NCBI GenBank assembly: GCA_050184415.1
Contig: JBFXAJ010000004.1
Coordinates: 62,001 to 126,000, forward strand
Length of the DNA: 64,000 nucleotides
From: JADLGL01 sp050184415
GTDB lineage: Bacteria; Pseudomonadota; Alphaproteobacteria; Rhizobiales; Kaistiaceae
Reading direction: 5' to 3'
The position numbers and the translations under genes were made by a program. The notes below the pieces were generated by a model that worked only from the letters and a program-made list of their open reading frames with translations, was not told the DNA's origin and did not search any database. Within the stretch, counting starts at the first letter, position 1. Every line of letters starts with the position of its first letter. This document shows, piece by piece, positions 25,078-33,832 of this stretch.

Positions 25078-26540
25078 TCCAGCGGGCCGCGGACCTGGAC
25101 GATCAGTTCCAGTTCCTGAGCCAGACGATCGAAACGCGGTTCCAGCAGGCGGTCCTGACGGCTGCGGGTGCCGCGGACGGGACCGCGGAGAGTTTCGAGA
25201 AGGCCGGCGACAGGATCGGCGACTTCTTCGACGTCATCGCTCGCGGGATCGGCAATGGCTATTTAGAGAACCTCGCAGTCGGCCTCCTTGGCCTCGCCGT
25301 GGCTGGGCCGATCGGTGGCATCATCGGTGCGCTCCTGCCCGAGCTGCGGCAGCTGTGGGACGTCGGCCAGGCTTCGGCCGACGGCGCGAACGCCGCGCGC
25401 ACGGCGCTGGAGCTTCTCCACGACGAGATGGCGGACACGGGCCCGCTGACGCTGGAGTACATCCAGAACAGCATCGCCCGAGCGGAGGCCGACCTGGCGG
25501 AGGCGGAGGCAGCCCGAAGCCTCGCCAACATCCGCGCCCTGGCGCTGTCCACGCAGGGCGATTGGGCAGGAGCCGCGGCTGCCCGTGACGAGCTGCTTGC
25601 CCTCACGGACCTCATCAACGCGGCGACCACGCGCCTTGACGACCTGAAGATGCGGGGACGGTTCACCGTCGCCTTTGGCGCCGATCTCGGCCCGACGGTC
25701 CCCGGCGCGACGGGGCCAGGGCAGCCCCCCGGCCCGCCGCCTCCTCCGGGGAGGCCGTTCGTGCCCACCGACCCCCGCGCCCAAGAGGCCCTGGACCAGC
25801 AACGTCAGAAGATTGACGACGTCGTCGCCTCACTCCGGATGGAGCGCGAGCAGCTGGGGCGCACGAACCAGGAGCAGCGGTTCTACGAGGAGCTGGCGCG
25901 GGCGGGCATCGACGCGAACCACGAGCGGGCCGCCGAGATCCGTGAAGCGGTGGACGCTCTCCTCGCGGAGGAGGAGCGGCTGGCCCGGATCAATGAGATC
26001 ATGGACACCGCGAAGTCGGTGACGTCGGACTTCTTCCACACGTTCCAGGACGGGCTCCTGGAGGGCAAGACGGCGATCGAGTCCCTGGGCGATGCGCTGG
26101 ACAATCTCCGCCAGCAGCTCTTGCGGATGGCGCTCGATCGGTCGATCCAGATGCTGTTCGACGCGCTGACGTCGGTGGCGACCGGCGGTGTCGGCGGCGG
26201 CAACTTCCCGATCCTCCGGGCCATCTTCGGCCGCGCCGGCGGCGGCGCCGTCATGGGCGGTCGGCCCTACATGGTCGGCGAGCGCGGCCCGGAGCTATTC
26301 ATCCCGCACTCGGCCGGCGTCATCAAGCCTGGCGCCAACGACAATCGCGGGGGCGGGGTCTCCGTCCAGATCATCAACAACACCGGGTCCCAGGTCCGCG
26401 AGGAGCGGGGCCGCGGTCCCGACGGCCGGTCCTTCGTCCGCTTCATCATCGGCGAGGTCGGCGCCGCCATCGGCCGCGGTGAAATGGACGGGCCGCTGAC
26501 GCGCTTCGGCTCCAGGCCGCGTGTTCGAGGGCGCAGCTGA
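24921..26540 (+). pseudogene. Truncated phage tail tape-measure protein (C-terminal part)
   Basis: A 539-codon frame whose first possible start is a TTG with no ribosome site. The sequence fits tail-length tape-measure proteins: helical segments, a hydrophobic stretch at about 110-140 (L-G-L-A-V-A-G-P-I-G-G-I-I-G-A-L-L-P), and the hallmark C-terminal motif G-G-R-P-Y-M-V-G-E-R-G-P-E-L-F. The N-terminal part of the family is missing, because the frame begins at the junction with the previous gene. No other head or tail genes are nearby, so this is a prophage remnant. It may be untranslated. Confidence 0.75.
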
Positions 26541-26812
26541 TGGCGGCGTGGTTGCCGCGGCCTGTCATTCGGCAGCTGAAAAACGTCGGGAAAGAGTTCG
26601 CCAATTCCATCATCTCGTCCGTGGATGCGGGCGGACATGCCGATGGTCTGGCTGCCGCCATTTTGGCGTCGCGAGATACCATTGCCCGCGAGGTCGCGGC
26701 CATCGGCATTAGACCGGAATTGTTCAATCGTGCGCTTGGTATCGTCCTGCGCGCGACGAACGAGGCAATCGTCCAACACCTGGCGGTGGCAATGCGGTCA
26801 GGTCGCGCCTGA
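26540..26812 (+). CDS. Small phage-remnant hypothetical protein
   Basis: A 90-residue protein (MAAWLPRPVIRQLKNVGKEF...), helical, with no recognised domain. Its ATG overlaps the stop of the tape-measure fragment by one base (TGATG), as expected for the next gene of a phage tail operon. Because the upstream gene is truncated, expression is doubtful. Confidence 0.5.
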   Translation: MAAWLPRPVIRQLKNVGKEFANSIISSVDAGGHADGLAAAILASRDTIAREVAAIGIRPELFNRALGIVLRATNEAIVQHLAVAMRSGRA

Positions 26813-27088
26813 ATCGCCTGGAGGGTCGCTCCGCGGGGGAGTCTCTCTCGCGCACCCTATCTATCGGCAGGGCAGAGTACCCGTTGGCGAATTGTGCGCG
26901 TCGAGTTTTCCCTTAAATAATTCCACTACTACTGGCGCGACGTTCCAACTTCCTCCTCTTGTTGGAGACTAATTCCAGAATTAAATGGAATAGACGTCCA
27001 ACATGGAGGATTAATCCTGATGACAATACCGAGCAATTTAAGTAGTGTTGGGTTGCTGTATTAGCTGCTGGAACAAGGGGGTTTACCA
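26813..27088. other. AT-rich 276-bp intergenic region with inverted repeats
   Basis: No gene. It holds TCCAAC (26944-26949) with GTTGGA (26961-26966), ATTCCA (26972-26977) with TGGAAT (26986-26991), a second ACGTCCAAC near 26994, and the palindrome AGGATTAATCCT near 27006. The density of half-sites upstream of a small gene suggests an operator/promoter region. The regulator is unknown. Confidence 0.45.
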
Positions 27089-27406
27089 ATGTCTACCAGC
27101 ATTCTGTCCCTTCATGATGAGTGGTTGGCGCTTCGCAAGGCGCTGCCGATTGTCGGCGAGTTGAGCGATGACGACGGCTTACGACTGAGTCAGCTGGCGG
27201 ATGATCGGGAGCGAGAGATTCTTAAGCGGCCCGCCGAGAGTGTCGTCGACGTCATGGCCAAGCTCGATGTTCTGAAATTTTGGATGGAGTGCGGCGCAGT
27301 TGATGGTGACCTGGAGGCCGTCGACACCATCAAAGCGGACCTCACACGCCTTGGAGCAACGATCGCAATGCAAGTCGCGGCAGGACGGGCAAAAAGCTCC
27401 GTTTAG
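27089..27406 (+). CDS. Hypothetical island protein
   Basis: A 105-residue soluble helical protein (MSTSILSLHDEWLALRKALP...). It contains a D-D-D-G-L-R-L-S-Q-L-A-D-D-R-E-R-E-I-L helix and a W-M-E-C-G motif. The AAGGGGG ribosome site is well placed before the ATG. No family is recognised. Codon use is less GC-biased than in chromosomal neighbours, consistent with transferred DNA. Confidence 0.6.
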   Translation: MSTSILSLHDEWLALRKALPIVGELSDDDGLRLSQLADDREREILKRPAESVVDVMAKLDVLKFWMECGAVDGDLEAVDTIKADLTRLGATIAMQVAAGRAKSSV

Positions 27407-27775
27407 GTCTCTGGCTTGCCGAAGGTGTCGGCGTCAGTGCTGCCTGCTCCCCCACCCTGGCGGCTCGTGAGAACGAGTGCATCCCAGTTTCGGGCCTGGG
27501 CACGCAGGGCTGGAGCCGCGGGGCGCCGGAGGGTGCCAGCGGCGGCCCGCGAGGACGAGTACGCCAGCGCGCCCGCGCGAACTACGCAGGCCGAGTCGAC
27601 TGGCCGGCTCCGGAGGAGTGTGCCGACGGCCCCGAGTTCATTCCTTCTCGCCCCCGATCAAGAGGGAGTTGCTGCGGCGGGACCTAGGCCGGCATAGGGG
27701 GCCACAGGACGGGCTAGTGTACCAGGGCAGGCTTGAGGTCCCGGCAGGTCGCCCCCCGCCGTCCTGGGCCTTTCT
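27407..27775. other. 369-bp region without a recognised gene
   Basis: Frames here are low-complexity Ala/Arg/Pro, as expected from GC-rich noncoding DNA. Nothing protein-like, RNA-like or repeated is seen. Confidence 0.4.
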
Positions 27776-28546
27776 CTAAGCCCACAGCTCCATTCGGAGG
27801 CCGCGGGCGTCGATGGCGGGTTGCGGCGGCGTCACGACAGCGGTGCCGTCGGCGATCCTCGTCGCGGTCCAGCAGGCCACGCAGGCGTCGAGGACGTCAT
27901 CCCATTGGGCCCCCTTCGGACGCACGAGATTCTCGAGGAACGTTCCAAAGCCGAGGCCGGCCAGTACCGACAGTCTCTCCGCGCGCCCCTCGGCGGACTT
28001 CTTCTTGTGCACCATCGCTTCGCCGCCATTTGCCACAGCAAAGCAAAGCTCCGGGTGGATCTCGTGCACGACCGCCTGGAGCTCAGGGGTCATTTGCGCG
28101 TCCACCTCGCTAATCTTCTGGAGGATACCGAAGGCCTGTTGCGAGATTCCAGGGCCGCCCCAAGCACCGCCGTTAGCGGCCGAGACCTCTGGGTAGAGTT
28201 TGCCAGCTCGAAATGCGGCCAGTGCGGCGCGTGATGGGGCGGAGAACACACTTGGCGACCGCTTACCCAGGCAACGACGCGCCAGCGCTTCACACTCTCG
28301 TCCACGGTCACGACCGAAGGCCAGAAGTCCGATGGGGACATCGATCGCGATTACCTGTGGCGCCTCTGATAGCGCTAGAACAGTTGAGAAATTCGATGCG
28401 ACCTGAATCCTGGACGCCCCGACGCTGGCATCGCGAAGCACGACAAGCCAGCCGGCCCGGCAAGCGTCGACGCCGGCAACCCACCCTGACCTTCGATTAT
28501 CTGTCGCGAACAAGGGCCTTCCCCGGGATACGGTCCACGAGGTCAA
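27776..28546 (-). CDS. DUF429 predicted nuclease
   Basis: A 256-residue RNase H-fold protein of the DUF429 family. The hallmark opening A-G-V-D-A-C-R-A-G-W-L-V-V lies at about residue 24. The second acidic strand is V-I-A-I-D-V-P-I-G-L, and the R-x-C-E-x-x-A-R-R-x-L-G segment, H-P-E-L-C-F and the D-D-V-L-D-A-C-V-A-C-W-T-A helix all match. The family is predicted to be nucleases but is not well characterised. The start is uncertain: 28546 is a TTG with no ATG close by, and a TTG at 28513 is also possible. It lies inside the island. Confidence 0.78.
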   Translation of the reverse strand: MTSWTVSRGRPLFATDNRRSGWVAGVDACRAGWLVVLRDASVGASRIQVASNFSTVLALSEAPQVIAIDVPIGLLAFGRDRGRECEALARRCLGKRSPSVFSAPSRAALAAFRAGKLYPEVSAANGGAWGGPGISQQAFGILQKISEVDAQMTPELQAVVHEIHPELCFAVANGGEAMVHKKKSAEGRAERLSVLAGLGFGTFLENLVRPKGAQWDDVLDACVACWTATRIADGTAVVTPPQPAIDARGLRMELWA

Positions 28547-28637
28547 GCATATTGGTGGCCAACCTCGGCCAGCGGCTATCCGCGATCGAGAACTGGATCA
28601 TTGAGCGGAAGCGCCCTGGCCGCTAGCTGTGGATTAT

Positions 28638-29333
28638 CTATCTTGCTACCGGAGCATCCGGCGGCATGAACGGAAAGAGGACGAAGATGCACGACTCAGT
28701 AAGAATCTGTTCGAAGCTATATTCCGCCCCAAAGTTCAATACTTGAACTCCAAGTGTACAAAGCAGATCAGTCGGAAAGTCGGCCATTCGCGAAATCGCA
28801 GACAGATCGCTCAACCTATCGGTCTGCTCTGCGCGAACAAGTCGAATCGCAAGTGCTTCTCCAGCGCCCACAAGAAGGGCAGATTCGTTACCGCTCTGTG
28901 GAGTCAGGTAAAAATTGAATATAGTCCCATGGCGTTCGAACGTAATAAGACCACGCTCGATCAGGCCTGGCCGAGCCCCGAGGTTGAACACGTAAATAGA
29001 GATACCGTCCAAGTCGACGTCTCCGACCACGCGGAAAACAAGGTTGCTGCTGTCGGCCCTCAGAGTTGTGTCTAGCTCGAGGGAGTCTTTGAGCAATGCC
29101 AAGCTCACCGCGAACACCGAAATTAGCGCGATGAGCGAAGTGAGAGCTGACTGACTCGTTGGTATGTGCCGACGCCAATCTTGGTAGCTGCCGCAGTGTG
29201 TGCAAAGGACCGCCCCAGGTTTGATGGGCTCCCTGCAAATGCGGCACGGCGCCGTCGGACTTTGCCGGACTGGCAACCTCGAATGGCGCAAACTCCCCAC
29301 CCCCGCGCGCGATGGTCGAGCGTGCGTTGACAT
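28638..29333 (-). CDS. Zinc-ribbon membrane protein of unknown function
   Basis: A 231-residue protein. A zinc ribbon occupies residues about 30-48 (C-R-I-C-R-E-P, L-C-T-H-C-G). One transmembrane helix follows at about 63-82 (S-L-I-A-L-I-S-V-F-A-V-S-L-A-L-L). The remaining 150 residues would be on the far side of the membrane and are strand-rich (L-V-F-R-V-V-G-D-V-D-L-D-G-I-S-I-Y-V-F). The composition is clearly less GC-driven than host genes. Function unknown; membrane-anchored defence or sensing proteins often have this layout, but nothing specific supports that. Confidence 0.65.
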   Translation of the reverse strand: MSTHARPSRAGVGSLRHSRLPVRQSPTAPCRICREPIKPGAVLCTHCGSYQDWRRHIPTSQSALTSLIALISVFAVSLALLKDSLELDTTLRADSSNLVFRVVGDVDLDGISIYVFNLGARPGLIERGLITFERHGTIFNFYLTPQSGNESALLVGAGEALAIRLVRAEQTDRLSDLSAISRMADFPTDLLCTLGVQVLNFGAEYSFEQILTESCIFVLFPFMPPDAPVAR

Positions 29334-31367
29334 TGGTGGTTGAATCGGGGGCCGTCAATCAGCAGTCGAAGGCGGAAGGGCTGATGCCTTTAGGACTGGA
29401 TTGGGACTGCACAAGACTCTGGGCTGCATCGGCGATCATCACGCCATCGCCCCCTAGAGAAGTCGCGAACTCCGTCACCCACGGTTCCCAGCCAAGACCT
29501 GGTTGAGCACGCCGAGCAGGAAGCCTGGCTCCTCCGCTTGCATCCGAATCCGATCCGGCCTGATCCCGGTCAGCATCAGGAATCGGCCGAGGCGGTCTTA
29601 TCATCCTCGGCGATCCAGCCGAGCGCCGCGATCGCAATCGCCTTTAGGGTCGAGCTCCGGCTGACGCTCGCGGATCATGTCTAGCGATGACGCCTTCCCG
29701 CGGCGATCCGGCGACAGCGGCGCTGGTGGCTTCGGGGTCGGGATGGTCATCAATACCGCCGTCTCCTCGCACCAGCCCTCTCCTTGGAGGAGAGCGACGA
29801 TCATCTCGCGCGCGGGCATGTCCCGGACGGTGTGCTGCTCGATGAAGATAGGGTCCTTGTCCGACCGTCGGCGGCGAGCTCGAGCGCGAGCATGTTCGCA
29901 GCGTGGATCGCGCGTCCGCCTTCTTGGCGTAGTAGTCGACACGACGACGATGCCGGAGCGCATACACGCCCGCGCCACCCAGGCCACGATTTCTGCCGGT
30001 CGTGGTCGACGGCCGGCCCTCCAGATCCTCGATACGCAACATGACCCGAAAATAGGTTGCGGCGGACCGGAAGCCGAGTCCTGATACACCGCCGGTCAAC
30101 CATCTCGTTCGTCGGTTCGTGTCTCAGTCTGGATTGGGCCGCTTGGGCGGATCGACTGCCAACACTTCTTGGAGTGCTCAACCGCCGCGCGCGACTTCTC
30201 CAGCAGTCGATCGCTAATCGAGATGCGTTCGCGGAGCGTCGAGTACCAGTCGGAATGAGGGATAGTCAGGCCATTCGCCGAGGTCCTTGGCTATACTGTG
30301 GACCGGCCGGCAGGTGGACTGGTACCGCTGAACGTGGCCTAAGACCGATCTAAACGGGTGCGCCAGCGGCCGAAAGCGGTCGTAGGCGGTCTGGGGCTGC
30401 CAAAGGGCCCTCCGGCCGTTCCTGCGTGTTGATCTGCTCAAAGGCATCGTAGGGCGACCGGCGTTGGACTAGCTCGCGACGGAACGTGGACCGGCGCGGC
30501 GAGCGGCGTCTTCGCCGACTGGTCCGGCGGATAATCGAAGAAATTGGTTTTTCGCCAGGCCTAGCGGCGCGAGTTGCGCCCGGCGGGTGCATCGGCCTGA
30601 GGCGCTCGTTAACACCAGCGTAGGCGTCACGAAGGCCCTGTCAGGGCCCCTGCCCTTCATCAACGCGGCGGCCATCGCAGCCGCCCGGCGCGACGCAGAT
30701 CGGGGGCGATCCGGAGGGCTTAGCCGGGCCGAGGATCGGTGCCAACGCCATCGCGCGGTGGCGGCGGTGGACGGATCGCGGCGGGGGCGACACTGGCGGC
30801 GGCGCAAGCCCAGGGCCAGCTTGTGACGACCGGTCTGCAGGGGGCAACTTGAGATCAACGGCAACAGTCAGGCCGACGAGGAGGCGGAGGACGTCCCCCG
30901 CCTCGACGCGGTTGTCGATCAGACTGGGCGGGTTACGGGCGCCAGCTACAGGCGGCCGAGACGGCTGTAAGCACCTCTTCGATTCCCGAGCCGGTCCAGG
31001 CCGGCCAGGCCCACTGCTGGAGCTGCTGTCGTCACCGCGATTTCAGGTGCAGCCGCTGGTGTTGTCGCCCTTTGGACAGCCGGGCCCGGTTCGCCATTTC
31101 GCGGTTGTGACGCCAGATAGGCGATGACGCCCAGGGTCGCCACATTCCCGTGAGCGTCCATTTCATCGGCCGATCGCCGCTTGCAGCATGACCGGATCGA
31201 CCGTGGCGGCGGTGTCAACAATCGTCTGAAAGGCGGCAGGCAGCCCCACAATGCCGCTTATCATCCCAGCTGCCAGTGAGTGCACTTGACGCCACATAGA
31301 CGGCCCCTCTGGTTGCCGGGCGCTCCCGCGATTACCTTCCCGCTTCGACGGTCCTGATTCAATTGCA
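29334..31367. other. 2-kb decayed segment of the island
   Basis: No intact gene is recognised. Protein-like stretches appear in all frames but are broken by frameshifts. The clearest is the pseudogene annotated at 29644-30045. Another is a plus-strand run ending E-D-V-P-R-L-D-A-V-V-D-Q-T-G-R-V-T-G near 30950, frameshifted from an upstream L-A-A-A-Q-A-Q-G-Q-L-V-T-T-G-L. Two minus-strand pieces lie near 31163-31300 and 30946-31160. The segment looks like abandoned mobile DNA. Confidence 0.55.
29644..30045 (-). pseudogene. Unidentified gene with at least two frameshifts
   Basis: Reading leftward, coherent protein sequence moves between frames: A-E-I-V-A-W-V-A-R-A, then V-D-Y-Y-A-K-K-A-D-A, then A-I-H-A-A-N-M-L-A-L-E-L-A-A-D-G-R, then D-K-D-P-I-F-I-E-Q-H-T-V-R-D-M-P and on to C-E-E-T-A-V-L-M-T-I-P. 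The pieces abut exactly, so this was one gene now broken near 29912 and 29867 and probably once more upstream. The family is not recognised. It indicates long-term decay of this part of the island. Confidence 0.6.
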
Positions 31368-32555
31368 ATGCGTATCAAAGCGTCAATCAATCCGAAGGTG
31401 CTCGAGTGGGCTCGGGTGTCGGCTGGGTTCTCGCCTGCCGAGGCAGCCGGACGCCTTAACCTTGAGGAGGACAGGCTCCTCCTTTGGGAGGCGGGAACGG
31501 ATGCGCCGTCCATCCCGCAACTCCGGAAGCTGGCAGAACTCTACAAGCGGCCACTCGCGGTCCTCTATCTTCCGGAACCGCCCCTGACCTTCCAACCGAT
31601 GCATGACTTTCGGCGGTTGCCCGACACGGGATCGCGCCCCTTCTCTCCTGGACTTACGCTCGAGATTCGACTGGCGCAGCAGCGTCGGATGTTGGCGCTT
31701 GACCTGTTCGAGGAGGCTGAGGAAACGCCGATCCCCTTTGCTCTCACTGCCGCCGCGGACGAAAAACCGGATGTTGTCGGCGAGCGGATCCGCACCGCCT
31801 TGGGGGTCGACTATGGCCTCCAGTCCCACTGGCGCGAGGCGCGCGTGGCCTTCACGGCTTGGCGCAGTCAAATCGAGGGTCTTGGCGTCCTGGTCTTCCA
31901 GGCGTCCCGTGTCGAGAGCGAAGAGGCTTCGGGCTTTGCCATCTGGGGCGACCCGCTCCCGGCGATAGTGGTGAATCGTAAGGACGCCTACCCTCGCCGA
32001 GTCTTCAGCCTTCTGCACGAGCTCGCGCACCTGATGTTGCGACAGTCAGGTGTTTCGGATCTAGAGTGGGAAGGTCCGCGTCCGACGGGCGATCAGGCGA
32101 TCGAGGCCTTCTGCAACGCGACGGCGGCGGCGGCACTCATGCCGCGCGAGCTGTTCCTGGCTGAACCCCTAATTGCAGCTCACTCTGGTGGTCCTTACGC
32201 GTGGTCGGACTTGGACGTGAGGGCGCTCGCCACGACCTATAGCGTCTCACGCGAAGCGGTCGTCCGCAGGCTGCTACATTTCGGCCGGACGACAGAGGCC
32301 TTCTATTCTCGAAAGAGGGCGCAATTCGCGGCGGAGTATCAGCAGCAACGAGCGCAGGAGCGGGAAAAAAACAAAGGCAAGAAAATTGCGCGAGACATCC
32401 CCCGGGACACGCTCGCCGACTTTGGTCGGCCCCTGGTCCGTCAGGTGATTGATAACTACCATCAGGACCGGCTTAGCCTCTCTGCCGTATCTGGTTATCT
32501 TGGGATCAAGGTCAAACACCTTCCGAACATTGAGCGCAAATTGGGTCTCGATTGA
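31368..32555 (+). CDS. XRE-HTH / ImmA-IrrE metallopeptidase fusion (antitoxin-like regulator)
   Basis: A 395-residue protein. Residues 5-65 are an XRE-type helix-turn-helix (S-P-A-E-A-A-G-R-L-N-L, I-P-Q-L-R-K-L-A-E-L-Y). Residues about 150-290 are the ImmA/IrrE peptidase domain, with zinc motif H217-E218-x-x-H221 in L-L-H-E-L-A-H-L and a likely third ligand E246 (Q-A-I-E-A-F-C-N). This class pairs HTH regulators with a protease that cleaves a repressor, and is often the partner of a DUF4411 protein, as here. The C-terminus is helical and basic. The stop overlaps the next start by one base. Confidence 0.88.
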   Translation: MRIKASINPKVLEWARVSAGFSPAEAAGRLNLEEDRLLLWEAGTDAPSIPQLRKLAELYKRPLAVLYLPEPPLTFQPMHDFRRLPDTGSRPFSPGLTLEIRLAQQRRMLALDLFEEAEETPIPFALTAAADEKPDVVGERIRTALGVDYGLQSHWREARVAFTAWRSQIEGLGVLVFQASRVESEEASGFAIWGDPLPAIVVNRKDAYPRRVFSLLHELAHLMLRQSGVSDLEWEGPRPTGDQAIEAFCNATAAAALMPRELFLAEPLIAAHSGGPYAWSDLDVRALATTYSVSREAVVRRLLHFGRTTEAFYSRKRAQFAAEYQQQRAQEREKNKGKKIARDIPRDTLADFGRPLVRQVIDNYHQDRLSLSAVSGYLGIKVKHLPNIERKLGLD

Positions 32556-33031
32556 TGCCGTCCGCCAAGGTGTACTGCATCGACTCCAGCTCGCTGATCC
32601 ACGCTTGGCGACGCGCGTACCCGCCACACAGATTCGCTCCGGTGTGGCAGGCGATCGAAGGCCTGATCGATGACGGACGTCTTCGCTCGTCGATCGAAGT
32701 CTTCAACGAGCTGGGGCGGAAGGATGACGATATTTTCGCCTGGGCGAAGGCGAGGAAGGATGCCTTCCTTGAGATTGATGACGGCGTCCAAGATCAGGTG
32801 GTCCGCATCATGGCGGTGTACCCAAGGCTGGTCGACACGGTTAAGGGGAGATCTGGCGCCGACCCGTTCGTGATCGCTCAGGCGATGGTAGGACAGCCCG
32901 CGATGACTGTGGTGACGCAGGAAGGCGCCGGAGGTGAAAAGAGCCCTAAGATTCCCTACGTTTGCCAACGCGAAGGGCTCCGATCGATCAATCTCCTGGA
33001 GCTGATCGAGGAAGAGGATTGGACATTCTGA
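32555..33031 (+). CDS. DUF4411 PIN-like protein (putative toxin)
   Basis: A 158-residue protein with the PIN-like opening K-V-Y-C-I-D-S-S-S-L-I-H-A-W and later acidic residues in E-V-F-N-E-L and D-P-F-V-I-A-Q-A-M. This fits DUF4411, a PIN-domain relative usually found directly after an XRE/ImmA gene. PIN domains are metal-dependent RNases; toxicity in this family is a prediction. The ATG at 32555 overlaps the ImmA stop (TGATG); a TTG three bases earlier is less likely. Confidence 0.82.
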   Translation: MPSAKVYCIDSSSLIHAWRRAYPPHRFAPVWQAIEGLIDDGRLRSSIEVFNELGRKDDDIFAWAKARKDAFLEIDDGVQDQVVRIMAVYPRLVDTVKGRSGADPFVIAQAMVGQPAMTVVTQEGAGGEKSPKIPYVCQREGLRSINLLELIEEEDWTF

Positions 33032-33035
33032 GCGC

Positions 33036-33308
33036 TCACAGCCTTCCCGGGTAAACGAAAACCACAAAGTAAGTCCACGCCAGTGCGGTTAGCGCAGCAG
33101 CGACGAAAGGCGCCGCCGTGACGGCTACAAGGGCAGCGTTGCGAATCCTATTCCCGATCCGGCTTTCGAGGTACGGCTCCTCCCCAAAAACCAGTCCAAA
33201 CAGGCCAAAGGCCAGCGTTCCCGTAAGCATAAAAACTAAGATGGCTGGTAGATAAGCAAAGAGCACGATCCAGCCGAGAACGTTCACAGTTACTGTTCGC
33301 CAACTCAT
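33036..33308 (-). CDS. Small membrane protein
   Basis: A 90-residue protein starting MSWRTVTVNVLGWIVLFAYL. Helices at about 8-42 (probably two) and 60-84 make it an integral membrane protein with no recognised family. It converges on the DUF4411 gene with a 4-bp gap. An upstream in-frame start at 33332 would add eight residues. The neighbouring minus-strand gene is also a membrane protein, so they may act together. Confidence 0.55.
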   Translation of the reverse strand: MSWRTVTVNVLGWIVLFAYLPAILVFMLTGTLAFGLFGLVFGEEPYLESRIGNRIRNAALVAVTAAPFVAAALTALAWTYFVVFVYPGRL

Positions 33309-33343
33309 CGCTGCCCCTGACCGTGACGGCATTTGCGCGATCC

Positions 33344-33832
33344 TTATTGGAAAAGGCCGATCACGGCACTTCGAGTTACGAAGATTCCGACGACGAACGC
33401 GAGAAGACTGCTGCCGCCCACGCCGATGGCAAGGTGACGGAACAGGTCCGAGGCAGCGGCTTGGCTTTCAGATTCGAGCGTCGACGCGATGTACGGTGGC
33501 TCCGGAATCTCAACGCGAGCGTGGCTGTCGCCCACGCCGAAGTACGAAGCCAAATAGGTGGCGGCCAGGCCGAGGGCAGCCAAGAAGACCCCCACTCCAA
33601 ACCAGAGGAGGCTGTTGGCGACGCGCTCGACATCTCCAGTCATATCTATGTTCGCCGCAAGGGAACCGATCAGCGCGAGGAGAGCGACCGCAGCACCGCC
33701 GTTGATCAACATGGCCGTCTTCAACGCTATGTTGCCCGTGGTGATAGCGGCGTCGTTGAACTTGTCGGCGTACGCCTGATTGAGGTCGCGCGCGTGTTTC
33801 CGTGCTCGCTCCTCGGGCGTCTCTTCAGTCAT
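33344..33832 (-). CDS. Membrane protein of unknown function
   Basis: A 162-residue protein starting MTEETPEERARKHARDLNQA. A charged helical N-terminus is followed by three or four transmembrane helices (M-L-I-N-G-G-A-A-V-A-L-L-A-L-I, L-W-F-G-V-G-V-F-L-A-A-L-G-L-A, and a C-terminal I-G-V-G-G-S-S-L-L-A-F-V-V-G-I-F). It resembles small membrane proteins found in phage and island cargo; no function is assigned. The ATG at 33832 is chosen because the longer frame upstream has non-protein character. Confidence 0.6.
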   Translation of the reverse strand: MTEETPEERARKHARDLNQAYADKFNDAAITTGNIALKTAMLINGGAAVALLALIGSLAANIDMTGDVERVANSLLWFGVGVFLAALGLAATYLASYFGVGDSHARVEIPEPPYIASTLESESQAAASDLFRHLAIGVGGSSLLAFVVGIFVTRSAVIGLFQ

